A stretch of 64,000 nucleotides of DNA from Nocardioides sp. AX2bis (GTDB taxonomy: Bacteria; Actinomycetota; Actinomycetes; Propionibacteriales; Nocardioidaceae). This document shows, one piece after another, positions 56,385-64,000 of the stretch. The notes beneath the pieces were generated by a model. It worked only from the letters and a program-made list of their open reading frames with translations. It had not been told where the DNA came from and ran no database searches. Numbering within the stretch: the stretch's first letter is position 1; every line of letters starts with the position of its first letter. The position numbers were made by a program, and so were the translations under genes. The stretch is from positions 3,407,543 through 3,471,542 of the forward strand of contig NZ_LR733215.1 of NCBI RefSeq assembly GCF_902506435.1. The letters are read 5' to 3'.

Positions 56385-57599
56385 TCACCCCGGCGGGGGG
56401 ACCGGCCCGCCGGCCCACGTCCAGGCGTACGCCGGGTCGTCGACGTCGGCCGCTGCCTCGCCGAGCTCGAGCGGGGCGAAGGTGTCGACCATGACCGCGG
56501 ACTCGTGGAACTCCGTCGCGCCCAGGGAGCCCTCGATCGCCTCCGGCTGCGGGCCGTGCGGGAAGCCGCCGGGGTGCAGCGAGACCGAGCCCAGCCCGAT
56601 GCCCGAGCCCTTGCGCGCCTCGTAGTCGCCGCCGACGTAGAACATGACCTCGTCGGAGTCGACGTTCGAGTGGTAGTACGGCACCGGCACGGCCAGCGGG
56701 TGGTAGTCGACCTTGCGGGGCAGGAAGGCGCAGATCACGAAGTTCCAGCCCTCCAGCACCTGGTGCACCGGAGGCGGCTGGTGGACCTTGCCGGTGATCG
56801 GCATGAAGTCCTCCACGTTCAGCGTGTAGGGGTAGAGGCAGCCGTCCCAGCCGACGACGTCGAACGGGTGCGTGGCCAGGGTGTGCCGGGTGCCGACGAC
56901 GCCGGCGGACGTGCGGTGCTTGACCAGCACGTCGACCGGCTCCTCGGCCTGCGGACCCTCGACCAGCAGCGGCGCGGTCGGGCCGTGCAGGTCCCGCTCG
57001 CAGTACGGCGCGTGCTCGAGCAGCTGGCCGTAGCGCGAGAGGTACCGCTTCGGCGGGGCGACGTGCCCGGTCGCCTCGATCGCGTAGAGACTGCTGGGCT
57101 CGGCGGGGACCCACCGGTGGGTGGTGGCCCGGGGCACGACGACGAGGTCGCCGGCCCGGTAGGGCACGGTCCCGAACACGGTCTCGACCGCGCCCGAGCC
57201 GGCCTCGACGAAGACCACCTCGTCACCGATCGCGTCGCGGTAGAGCGGGCTCGGGTCGGTGCCGGTGACGACGTAGCCGATCCGGACGTCGTGGTTGGCG
57301 AGCACCTGGCGGCGTCCGGTCACGGCGTCGGCCCCGCCCGGGACGGCCAGGTCGTGCAGGCGCAGGTGGCGCGGCAGCAGCGGGTGGTTGGGGCGGCGGG
57401 CCTGGTCGGGCAGCTCCCACGTCCCTGCGTCGACGACGGCCGAGGGCACGCCGCGGTGGTAGAGCAGGGAGGAGTCCGAGGAGAACCCCTCCTCCCCCAT
57501 CAGCTCCTCGCGGTAGAGCCGCCGGTCCTCGCGGGAGGTGTCGCGGTGCTGGGTGTGCCGGGTGCGCGGGACGTCGCCCACGCGGGAGTAGTACGCCAT
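56385..57599 (-). CDS. hmgA: Homogentisate 1,2-dioxygenase
   Basis: 404 residues. Iron-site segments near the C-terminus include YHSNVDSDEVMFYVGGDYEA, HPGGFPHGPQPEAIEGSLGA then TEFHESAVMVDTFAPLEL, matching the His-Glu-His triad of HmgA. It opens the homogentisate ring to maleylacetoacetate in tyrosine/phenylalanine breakdown. ATG 57599 is divergent from the unknown gene at 57656, 56 bp apart; the gap has GTTAC direct repeats near 57641-57650. Confidence 0.96.
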   Translation of the reverse strand: MAYYSRVGDVPRTRHTQHRDTSREDRRLYREELMGEEGFSSDSSLLYHRGVPSAVVDAGTWELPDQARRPNHPLLPRHLRLHDLAVPGGADAVTGRRQVLANHDVRIGYVVTGTDPSPLYRDAIGDEVVFVEAGSGAVETVFGTVPYRAGDLVVVPRATTHRWVPAEPSSLYAIEATGHVAPPKRYLSRYGQLLEHAPYCERDLHGPTAPLLVEGPQAEEPVDVLVKHRTSAGVVGTRHTLATHPFDVVGWDGCLYPYTLNVEDFMPITGKVHQPPPVHQVLEGWNFVICAFLPRKVDYHPLAVPVPYYHSNVDSDEVMFYVGGDYEARKGSGIGLGSVSLHPGGFPHGPQPEAIEGSLGATEFHESAVMVDTFAPLELGEAAADVDDPAYAWTWAGGPVPPPG

Positions 57600-57655
57600 C
57601 GTCTCTCCTCGCAGGGCCCCCTCGACGGGGAGCCGGGTCCGGTTACGTTACCGAG

Positions 57656-58393
57656 ATGGAGAGCACGGAGCACCGGACCTGGTGGAGCGGCCTGCTGGAC
57701 GTGGCGGGGCCGCTCGACGCCATCGACCCGACGGACGCCGACCTCGTCGCCTCGCGGGTCGTCCTCGACACCGACCTGCCGGGGACCGACCCGGACGGCC
57801 CGCCGGTCACGCTCGTGGTGAGCGGCGGCGCGGGCCAGGTGGCCGGCCCGTCGGCCCTCGCCGCGCGCCGGGGGGTGCCGCTGCGGGCGGTCCGGGTGAC
57901 CCTGCGCGACCCCGCCGACCTGCGCGGCAACGCCCGCCGGGTGGTGACGGCCGTCGAGGCCGCCCGCGTCGAGGGCGCGCTGGCCGACGACGTGGTCGTC
58001 GCGGTCGGGATGCCCGACGCCGAGCCCGGCGCGGACTGGTGCGCGGCCGTCGACGAGATCGCCGCGCTCGAGCTGGCGGTGTCGCTGCCGGTCGAGGGTG
58101 CCGACCCGCTGCGGGTCGCGGCGTGGCTCGAGGCCGTGCTCGACCGGGAGACGCCGGTGACGGTGGTCGGCGGGCACCCGCTGGCGGTGCTCGGTGCCGT
58201 GCGTCGCGCCTTCGACGGCGAGGGCGCGGTCGAGGTGGCCGGCGCCCTGGCCGGCCCGCCGACCCGTGCCGTGGCCGGGATGGACGAGACCTCCCTGGTC
58301 GGGGTCCGGCGCTGGCTGCGGGGCGTCGAGACCTGCCCGGACGGGCCGGCGGTCCTCGCCGCGGCGCTGGCCGACCTGGGCGTCCGCGCGTGA
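57656..58393 (+). CDS. Unknown protein coupled to fumarylacetoacetase
   Basis: 245 residues, not recognised. The N-terminal WWSGLLDVAGPLDAIDPTDA is followed by an alternating alpha/beta pattern (TLVVSGGAGQVAGPSALAAR, VVVAVGMPDAEPGADWCAAV, TPVTVVGGHPLAVLGAVRRA) suggestive of a Rossmann- or TIM-like fold. There is no obvious glutathione-transferase or metal-binding motif. Its stop overlaps the fahA start (GTGA). It occupies the place where a maleylacetoacetate isomerase gene would be expected, but no isomerase motif is visible. Confidence 0.75.
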   Translation: MESTEHRTWWSGLLDVAGPLDAIDPTDADLVASRVVLDTDLPGTDPDGPPVTLVVSGGAGQVAGPSALAARRGVPLRAVRVTLRDPADLRGNARRVVTAVEAARVEGALADDVVVAVGMPDAEPGADWCAAVDEIAALELAVSLPVEGADPLRVAAWLEAVLDRETPVTVVGGHPLAVLGAVRRAFDGEGAVEVAGALAGPPTRAVAGMDETSLVGVRRWLRGVETCPDGPAVLAAALADLGVRA

Positions 58394-59550
58394 GGGACCG
58401 GCAGGGCCCCGAGGGGTTCGGCGCCGACCACCTGCCGTACGGCGTGTTCTCCCCGCCGGGCGGCGGCCCGCGCGTGGGGGTGCGGTACGCCGACCGCGTC
58501 GTGGACCTCGCCGCCGCCACCGGCCTCCCCGCCCTGGCCACCGGGTCGCTGGACGCGCTGCTGGCGCTGGGCCCGTCCGGCTGGGCGCAGGTTCGCGAGC
58601 AGGCCGCGCTCGCGGTGGCCGACGCGGGCGTGCCCGCGTACGACGTGGCGACGGTGGCGCTGCACGCGCCGTTCACCGTCGGCGACTACGTCGACTTCTA
58701 CGCCTCCGAGCACCACGCCCGCAACGCCGCGGCGGTGCTGCGCCCGGACGCCCCGGCGCTGCCGCCGGCCTGGCGGCACCTGCCGATCGGCTACCACGGG
58801 CGGGCGCAGACGGTCGTGCCGAGCGGGACGCCGGTGGTGCGCCCGGTGGGCCAGGGGCGCCCGCCCGCCGACGGCGACGGCACGCCGGCCTTCGGGCCCA
58901 CCCGCCGGCTCGACCTGGAGGCCGAGCTGGGCTTCGTGGTGGGTGCGGGCTCGGCGCTGGGCGAGCGGGTCGCGGTCGACGCCTTCGCCGACCACGTCTT
59001 CGGCGTGGTCGGGCTCAACGACTGGTCGGCGCGCGACCTGCAGGGCTGGGAGATGGCGCCGCTGGGGCCGTTCCTGGGCAAGTCGTTCGCGACGTCGGTG
59101 TCGCTGTGGGTAACGCCCCTGGCGGCGCTCACGGGTGCGTGGACCGACCTGCCCGGCCAGGACCCGACGCCCCTGCCCTACCTGCGGTCCGCCGACGGGT
59201 CGACCCCGCGCGGGCTCGACGTGGCGGTCGAGGTCGTCCTCGACGGGGAGGTGCTGTCGCGACCGCCGTACGCCTCCACCTACTGGGCACCGGCGCAGAT
59301 GCTGGCCCACCTGACCGTCAACGGCGCCTCCGTGCGACCCGGGGACCTCTTCGCCTCCGGCACGATCTCGGGGCCCGGCGAGGACCAGCTCGGGTCGCTG
59401 CTGGAGATGTCGACGCACGGGCGCGGGTTCCTCGAGGACGGCCAGGAGGTCGTGCTCCGCTACAGCGCCCCGGGCCCGGCCGGCGGACGGATCACGCTCG
59501 GCGAGGTGCGCGGGCGGGTGCAGCCGGCCCGCCACGTCGGCGACACCTGA
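58390..59550 (+). CDS. fahA: Fumarylacetoacetase
   Basis: 386 residues. The N-terminal SH3-like domain (GVFSPPGGGPRVGVRYADRV) precedes the FAH catalytic domain: DYVDFYASEHHARNAAAVLR, LPIGYHGRAQTVVPSGTPVV, LDLEAELGFVVG and VVGLNDWSARDLQGWEMAPL, with metal-binding Asp/Glu residues. It cleaves fumarylacetoacetate to fumarate and acetoacetate. GTG 58390 overlaps the preceding stop. Confidence 0.95.
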   Translation: MRDRQGPEGFGADHLPYGVFSPPGGGPRVGVRYADRVVDLAAATGLPALATGSLDALLALGPSGWAQVREQAALAVADAGVPAYDVATVALHAPFTVGDYVDFYASEHHARNAAAVLRPDAPALPPAWRHLPIGYHGRAQTVVPSGTPVVRPVGQGRPPADGDGTPAFGPTRRLDLEAELGFVVGAGSALGERVAVDAFADHVFGVVGLNDWSARDLQGWEMAPLGPFLGKSFATSVSLWVTPLAALTGAWTDLPGQDPTPLPYLRSADGSTPRGLDVAVEVVLDGEVLSRPPYASTYWAPAQMLAHLTVNGASVRPGDLFASGTISGPGEDQLGSLLEMSTHGRGFLEDGQEVVLRYSAPGPAGGRITLGEVRGRVQPARHVGDT

Positions 59551-59590
59551 GCACGCCCGGGCGTTCACCCGGTCCCGGTTGACTCGGGCG

Positions 59591-60718
59591 GTGCGCATCG
59601 CCCAGCTCGCCAACTTCGTCGGCCCCGCCTCGGGCGGGATGCGCGTCGCGCTCGAGGCGCTGGCCCGCGGCTACGCCGAGCGCGGCGTCCCGCGCCTGCT
59701 CGTGGTGCCCGGTCCCACCGACGCCCGTACGACCACCGACGCCGGCGAGGTCGTGCAGCTGCGCGCACCGCGGGTCGGCGGCGGCTACCGGCTGATCGTC
59801 GAGCCGTGGCGGGTGGTCGACGTGCTCGAGCGGTTCGCCCCGACGTCGGTCGAGCTCAGCGACAAGACCACGCTGCTGCCGGTGACGCGGTGGGCGCGGC
59901 GCCAGGGCGTGCGCACGGTGCTGTTCTCCCACGAGCACCTCGGCGAGATGCTCGCGGGCCGCACCGGCCTCGACCTCGGACCCCGGCTCTCGGTCGGGCT
60001 GCTCAACCGGCTGCTGGTGCGCAGCGTGGACGCGGTCGTGGTCACCTCCCGCTACGCCGAGGGCGAGTTCGCGACGCTGGCGGCGGGGGCGGGCTGCCCG
60101 GTGGTGCGGGTCCCGCTCGGGGTCGACCTCGAGACGTTCGCGCCGGCCGGTCGCCCCGCGGCCCCCGTACGACGGGACGCGCCGCTGCGGCTCGTGCACG
60201 TCGGCCGGCTGTCCCGGGAGAAGTCGCCGCACCTCGCCGTGGCCACGGCGGTCGAGCTGCACCGGCGCGGGGTCCCGGTGACCCTCGACGTGTGGGGCGA
60301 CGGCCCGCACCGCGACGAGCTCGTGGCGCTCGCGGGCGACGCGCCGGTGCGCTTCGGCGGGTACGTCGCCGACCGGGCCGCGCTGAACGCCGCGCTGGCC
60401 GCCGCCGACGTGGCGTTGTCGGTCTGCCCGACCGAGACCTTCGGGCTGGCGGTGCTCGAGGCGCTGGCCAGCGGCACCCCCGTGGTCACCGCCGACACCG
60501 GCGGGGCCTGCGAGATCGTCGACGCCGCCTCCGGCGCGTGGGCACCGGCGCTGCCCGGCCCGCTGGCCGACGCCGTGCTCCGCGTCGCCGCCCGGCCGGA
60601 GGCGGCCCGCCGCCGCGCTGCGCGGAGCCGGGCCGAGCTGTTCACCTGGGACCGCACGGTCGAGCGGATGCTGGCGGTCCACGCCGGCGAGCCCGACGCG
60701 GTGGACGCCGCCGGCTGA
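59591..60718 (+). CDS. GT4 family glycosyltransferase
   Basis: 375 residues from GTG 59591 (an upstream TTG at 59579 adds four). The N-lobe has GPASGGMRVALEALARGY, and the C-lobe has the nucleotide-sugar region LVHVGRLSREKSPHLAVATA and the EX7E motif CPTETFGLAVLEALASGTPV. It resembles PimB/MgtA-type mannosyl or glucosyl transferases. Convergent with the MptB-type gene, it probably acts in lipomannan/PIM-like glycolipid synthesis. Confidence 0.88.
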   Translation: MRIAQLANFVGPASGGMRVALEALARGYAERGVPRLLVVPGPTDARTTTDAGEVVQLRAPRVGGGYRLIVEPWRVVDVLERFAPTSVELSDKTTLLPVTRWARRQGVRTVLFSHEHLGEMLAGRTGLDLGPRLSVGLLNRLLVRSVDAVVVTSRYAEGEFATLAAGAGCPVVRVPLGVDLETFAPAGRPAAPVRRDAPLRLVHVGRLSREKSPHLAVATAVELHRRGVPVTLDVWGDGPHRDELVALAGDAPVRFGGYVADRAALNAALAAADVALSVCPTETFGLAVLEALASGTPVVTADTGGACEIVDAASGAWAPALPGPLADAVLRVAARPEAARRRAARSRAELFTWDRTVERMLAVHAGEPDAVDAAG

Positions 60719-60729
60719 GCTCCCGGCGC

Positions 60730-60795
60730 CGGAACCGTCATCTCGACCGGTCGCGAGCGTCACCTCGACCGGTCGCGAGCGTCATCTCGGCGGTC
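60730..60795 (-). repeat. 22-bp tandem repeat, three units (second locus)
   Basis: Units start at 60730, 60752 and 60774 with the same core as at 18643-18708 (GCGAGCGTCATCTCG or close variants). They lie in the gap between the convergent GT4 and MptB-type genes. The MptB stop codon overlaps the last unit. Confidence 0.9.
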
Positions 60796-62233
60796 AGGTC
60801 GGGAGCAGGTGGGCCTCGGCGATCCGGTCGACCCGGTCCCGGCCGGAGCGGGTGGCCAGCAGCAGCGGCGCGATCGCGGCGAGCAGCAGGCAGCCCCAGA
60901 CGATCGCCAGGTAGGCGCCGTGCAGGGAGGAGTCGAGCGGCGAGGCCAGGCCGAGGACCAGCGAGAGCACGAGCACGACCGCGGTGCCGGCGCGCGGGAG
61001 GCGCAGGCAGGCGGCGAACGGCAGCACCCACATCGGGTACCAGAGGTGGACCACCGGGCTGAGCAGGACGGTCGCGGCCAGGACCAGGACGAGGGCGCGC
61101 AGGGCCTCCCGGCGCTCCCCCGTCGGAGCGCGCAGCGCGACGACCGCGGTGAGCACGACCGCCGCCGCCGAGCCCAGGGCGCGGGTCAGGTCGAGCATCG
61201 TGGCGTCCGGCAGGCCCACGACGCCGCCCCCCAGGTCGAGCAGGCCGCCGAGGACGGTGGTCAGCGACAGGGGCGTGGCCACCGTGGTCGGCACGGCGAG
61301 CGCCGCCAGCCACCCCAGGCCGAGCCCGCCGGCCAGGCTCAGGCCGACCAGGGTCCCGACGGCGACCAGCCCGACGCCGGCCAGCCGGCGCAGCCGGGCG
61401 GCCAGGGCGATCCCCGCCGGCAGGGACGCCACCACGATCGCGACGCAGACCAGGCCGCCGGGGAGCTTGACCGCCGCGGCCAGCCCGGCGAGCACCGCGC
61501 CGGCGGCCCAGTGCCGCTCGACGCCGACGACGAGCGAGGCCGCCATCAGGCCGACCATCAGCAGGTCGTTGTGCAGCCCGGCGACGCCGGCGGCCAGCGT
61601 CAGCGGCGAGACGAGCACGAGCGCCGAGGCCAGGGCGGGGCTCGCCCCGGTCCACCGGGCCAGCCGTGGGACGGCCCACGCCAGCAGGACCAGTCCGGCC
61701 AGCGCGAGCAGCCGGTGCCCGACCACGAGCAGCCACGGGTCCTGGGTGACCGAGGCGCCGAGCCCGCCCAGCAGCAGCGGGACGGGACCGTACGGCGCCG
61801 GGGTGTCCATCCAGCGCGGGTCGACGGCCTCGGCGACCGCGCCGGCGAGCACGCCGGGCCCGTGGTCGTAGGGCGAGACGCCCGCCTCGACCAGCGCGCC
61901 CTGGGCGGCGTAGGACCACCCGTCGCGCGAGAACAGCGGTGGTGCCAGCACCAGCGGGACGCTCCACCAGACGGCGACGCGGCGCACCAGCGCGAGGTCG
62001 TCGTCGGGGTCGCGGTCACCGGCCGCGGTCGACCGGCACAGTCGCAGCCACTGGGCCGCGAGGATGCCGAGACCGCCCATCACCACGGTCAGCCCGAGCA
62101 TCCGCCCGACCTCCGTGGCGCGCAGCGCCACCAGGGCGTCGAGCCCGAGCAGCGGCGTCGAGGCCGGCAGGGTGGCCACCACCAGGCCCCCGAGGGCCAC
62201 CAGCACGCTGCCGAGGACCCCTCGAGCGACCAT
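60794..62233 (-). CDS. MptB-type alpha-1,6-mannosyltransferase
   Basis: 479 residues with about twelve membrane helices. Typical MptB segments are LFSRDGWSYAAQGALVEAGV, SPYDHGPGVLAGAVAEAVDP and WMDTPAPYGPVPLLLGGLGA, which carry the catalytic acidic and substrate residues of polyprenol-phosphomannose-dependent (GT-C) enzymes. The C-terminal half has LLSPVVHLWYPMWVLPFAAC. It extends the mannan core of lipomannan-like molecules in actinobacteria. Confidence 0.85.
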   Translation of the reverse strand: MVARGVLGSVLVALGGLVVATLPASTPLLGLDALVALRATEVGRMLGLTVVMGGLGILAAQWLRLCRSTAAGDRDPDDDLALVRRVAVWWSVPLVLAPPLFSRDGWSYAAQGALVEAGVSPYDHGPGVLAGAVAEAVDPRWMDTPAPYGPVPLLLGGLGASVTQDPWLLVVGHRLLALAGLVLLAWAVPRLARWTGASPALASALVLVSPLTLAAGVAGLHNDLLMVGLMAASLVVGVERHWAAGAVLAGLAAAVKLPGGLVCVAIVVASLPAGIALAARLRRLAGVGLVAVGTLVGLSLAGGLGLGWLAALAVPTTVATPLSLTTVLGGLLDLGGGVVGLPDATMLDLTRALGSAAAVVLTAVVALRAPTGERREALRALVLVLAATVLLSPVVHLWYPMWVLPFAACLRLPRAGTAVVLVLSLVLGLASPLDSSLHGAYLAIVWGCLLLAAIAPLLLATRSGRDRVDRIAEAHLLPT

Positions 62234-62319
62234 GGTCGGAGGCTAGGAGCGCCCGCCGACCGGGCGGTGGCCGTCGTACGACGGGGTGCGGGCGACCCGG
62301 CGACGACGACGTGAACGGG

Positions 62320-63897
62320 TCAGCCGGCGCCCTCGACGTAGATGCCGTTGCCCGGGCCCAGCGGGACGTCGAGCTGCACGAAGACCAGCAGCACCAGCGC
62401 CCAGGCGATCCAGAACGGCACGACGAACGGCAGCATCCGGGCGATCAGGGTCCCCAGGCCGGCCTGCGGCTCGTAGCGGCGCACGAAGGTGAGCAGGACG
62501 ATCATGTACGGGTTGAGCGGGGTGATGATCTGGGTGGCCGAGTCACCGATCCGGAAGGCCGCCTGCACGAAGGCCGGCTCGTAGCCCAGGATCCCGAACA
62601 GCGGCACGAACACCGCCGCCATCAGGGTCCACATCGACGACCCCGAGATGATGAACAGGTTCAGCACCGAGCAGAGCAGCATGAACCCGAAGATCACCAC
62701 GAGCCCGGTGAGCCCGACCGACTCCAGCGCGTCGGCGCCGGCCACGGCCAGGCCGGAGCCGACGCCGGACCAGTCGAAGAGGGCGATGAACTGGCCGAGC
62801 ACGAAGGCCAGCACGAGGAACGGGGTCATGTCGCGCAGCGCCTCCCCCATCATCCGTGGCACCTCGCCGAAGCCGCTGATCGTCCCGGACACCCGGCCGT
62901 AGACGTAGCCGCCGACGGCGAAGTAGGCGAAGACCACGAACACGATCGAGTCCAGCAGGGGCGAGGCCGGCAGGAACCCGCCGTCGGCGTTGCGCCACGG
63001 CGAGGCCGGCACCAGCACCGCCACCAGGACCACGACGGTGAGCACGCCCAGCGCCAGCACGGCGGCGCGCAGCCCGCGCCGCTCGTCGGCGGTGAGGTCG
63101 GTGCCGGTGGCGTGCTCGTGGGCGTGCTCGACCTCGCCGGCCTCCGCGTGCTCCTCGGTCGGCACGCCCTGGCGGACGAGCCGGGGCTCGAGGACCCGGT
63201 CGATGACGAAGCCGGCCACGAGGGTCAGGACGACCGCGGAGACGGCGTTGAAGAAGTAGTTCGACAGCGGGTTGACCGGGTCCGCGGCCTGCTCCAGCGC
63301 GGGGACCGTCGGGATCACCGCGTTGGTGATGCCGGCGAACAGCGCGTCGAGCGAGGTCGGCACGATCGAGGTCGAGTAGCCGGCGCCGGCCGCCGCGAAG
63401 CCGCCGAGCAGCCCGGCCATCGGGTGCCGCCCGGCCGCCTTGAAGGCCAGCGCCGCCAGCGGGGGGACGACGACGAAGATCGAGTCCGACATCACCGAGC
63501 CGCAGACCCCGAGGAACCCCACGGCGTACGGCAGCGCCCACCGCGGCGCGGAACCCATCGTGCGGCGGATGCCGGCGGCGAGGAAGCCGGTCTTCTCCGC
63601 GATGCCGATGGCCAGCAGGATCGTCACCACGGTGACCAGCGGCGGGAAGCCGATGAAGTTCGCGCCGAGGTTCGAGGTGAACCAGGCCAGGCCCTCACCG
63701 GTGAACAGGCCGCGGATCACCACCGGCTCGTCGGCGCCGGGGACGGTGACGTCGACCCCGCCCCAGGCCAGGCCGGTGGAGACGACCCCGGTGAGCAGGA
63801 AGAGGAACAGGAACAGGTTGAACGGCTGGGGCAGCCGGTTGCCGGCCCGCTCGACGCGGGTCAGGAACCGGTCACCGATGCTCGTGCTGCTGGCCAT
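62320..63897 (-). CDS. AbgT family transporter (p-aminobenzoyl-glutamate type)
   Basis: 525 residues, polytopic. ATG 63897 has GGGAGG five bases upstream. The conserved family stretches LPQPFNLFLFLFLLTGVVST, EKTGFLAAGIRR, GSVMSDSIFVVVPPLAALAF and SGSSMWTLMAAVFVPLFGIL are present. Members import p-aminobenzoyl-glutamate or export sulfonamides. A His-rich stretch (EVEHAHEHATG) lies in a middle loop. A gene ending at 63922 precedes it by 24 bp on the same strand and may encode the hydrolase partner, but too little is in view. Confidence 0.9.
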   Translation of the reverse strand: MASSTSIGDRFLTRVERAGNRLPQPFNLFLFLFLLTGVVSTGLAWGGVDVTVPGADEPVVIRGLFTGEGLAWFTSNLGANFIGFPPLVTVVTILLAIGIAEKTGFLAAGIRRTMGSAPRWALPYAVGFLGVCGSVMSDSIFVVVPPLAALAFKAAGRHPMAGLLGGFAAAGAGYSTSIVPTSLDALFAGITNAVIPTVPALEQAADPVNPLSNYFFNAVSAVVLTLVAGFVIDRVLEPRLVRQGVPTEEHAEAGEVEHAHEHATGTDLTADERRGLRAAVLALGVLTVVVLVAVLVPASPWRNADGGFLPASPLLDSIVFVVFAYFAVGGYVYGRVSGTISGFGEVPRMMGEALRDMTPFLVLAFVLGQFIALFDWSGVGSGLAVAGADALESVGLTGLVVIFGFMLLCSVLNLFIISGSSMWTLMAAVFVPLFGILGYEPAFVQAAFRIGDSATQIITPLNPYMIVLLTFVRRYEPQAGLGTLIARMLPFVVPFWIAWALVLLVFVQLDVPLGPGNGIYVEGAG

Positions 63898-63921
63898 GAC
63901 GGCCTCCCGGGAGTGGTGGGT

Positions 63922-64000
63922 CTAGTCGAAGTAGCGGGCGACGTCGACGGCGCCCCCGGACTCCTCGAACTCGTGGCGGACCGCGGCGGCCAGGTCGTCG
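63922..64000 (-). CDS. C-terminal end of an unidentified gene (partial)
   Basis: The last 25 codons of a minus-strand gene (DDLAAAVRHEFEESGGAVDV then ARYFD) are visible. It is upstream of abgT, and co-transcription is likely. The fragment is too short to name a family; an aminobenzoyl-glutamate hydrolase would fit the context but is not shown. Confidence 0.6.
   Translation of the reverse strand, partial: DDLAAAVRHEFEESGGAVDVARYFD

Overview
The window is high-GC chromosomal DNA with actinobacterial gene order and gene content, most like a Nocardioides-type (Propionibacteriales) genome. Evidence is the order rpmG, MaoC pair, tRNA-Trp, secE, nusG, rplK, rplA, rplJ, rplL, rpoB, rpoC; an Actinobacteria-type mce operon; many GTG/TTG starts; a GT4 plus MptB-type mannosyltransferase pair; and homogentisate catabolism. 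The genus is an inference from style and synteny, because no database search was possible.

Layout. 1-2955: end of an MFS exporter, a small XRE-like regulator, an ABC-F ATPase and a methyltransferase. 3020-7503 (+): a membrane PAS histidine kinase, a pyruvoyl-dependent arginine decarboxylase overlapping a GNAT-like acetyltransferase, a CheY-like receiver and a DedA protein. 7469-9391: a PepSY membrane protein and a DoxX protein, divergent, with unclear 5' ends. 9333-17921 (-): a tightly coupled run: geranylgeranyl-reductase-type flavoprotein, lysophospholipid acyltransferase, double Nudix protein, hydroxyacid-oxoacid transhydrogenase, D-2-hydroxyglutarate dehydrogenase-type FAD/Fe-S protein, a 30-residue membrane peptide and a methyltransferase. 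17972-18499: gamma carbonic anhydrase.

18802-42437 (-) is the transcription/translation block. In transcription order it reads secE, nusG, rplK, rplA, rplJ, rplL, then a complete mce lipid-import operon (ATPase, two permeases, MceA-F, two Mce-associated proteins), then rpoB and rpoC. M. tuberculosis keeps only the orphan ATPase gene mkl/mceG in the rplL-rpoB interval, so this arrangement is informative. tRNA-Trp lies upstream of secE.

42706-50858 holds a UspA protein with an APC permease, an aminotransferase, an adenosine deaminase, a secreted protein, an APH-type phosphotransferase, murB with two MaoC hydratase genes, rpmG, tRNA-Met and tRNA-Thr. 50892-56335 holds a thioesterase, a 0.6-kb array of 53-bp repeats, tag, a pirin and a formate-dehydrogenase-like molybdoenzyme. 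56385-59550 is the homogentisate locus (hmgA divergent from an unknown gene plus fahA). 59591-64000 holds a GT4 glycosyltransferase, an MptB-type mannosyltransferase, an AbgT transporter and the end of one more gene.

Two families of dispersed short repeats stand out. A 22-bp family lies in two convergent intergenic regions. A 53-bp family forms a tandem array and has one copy embedded in the first codons of the adenosine deaminase gene. The most notable gene-level observations are the mce operon with a J-domain-like terminal protein lacking HPD, the transhydrogenase/2-hydroxyglutarate dehydrogenase/micropeptide set, the decarboxylase/acetyltransferase pair flanked by two-component genes, and the unknown gene coupled to fahA.
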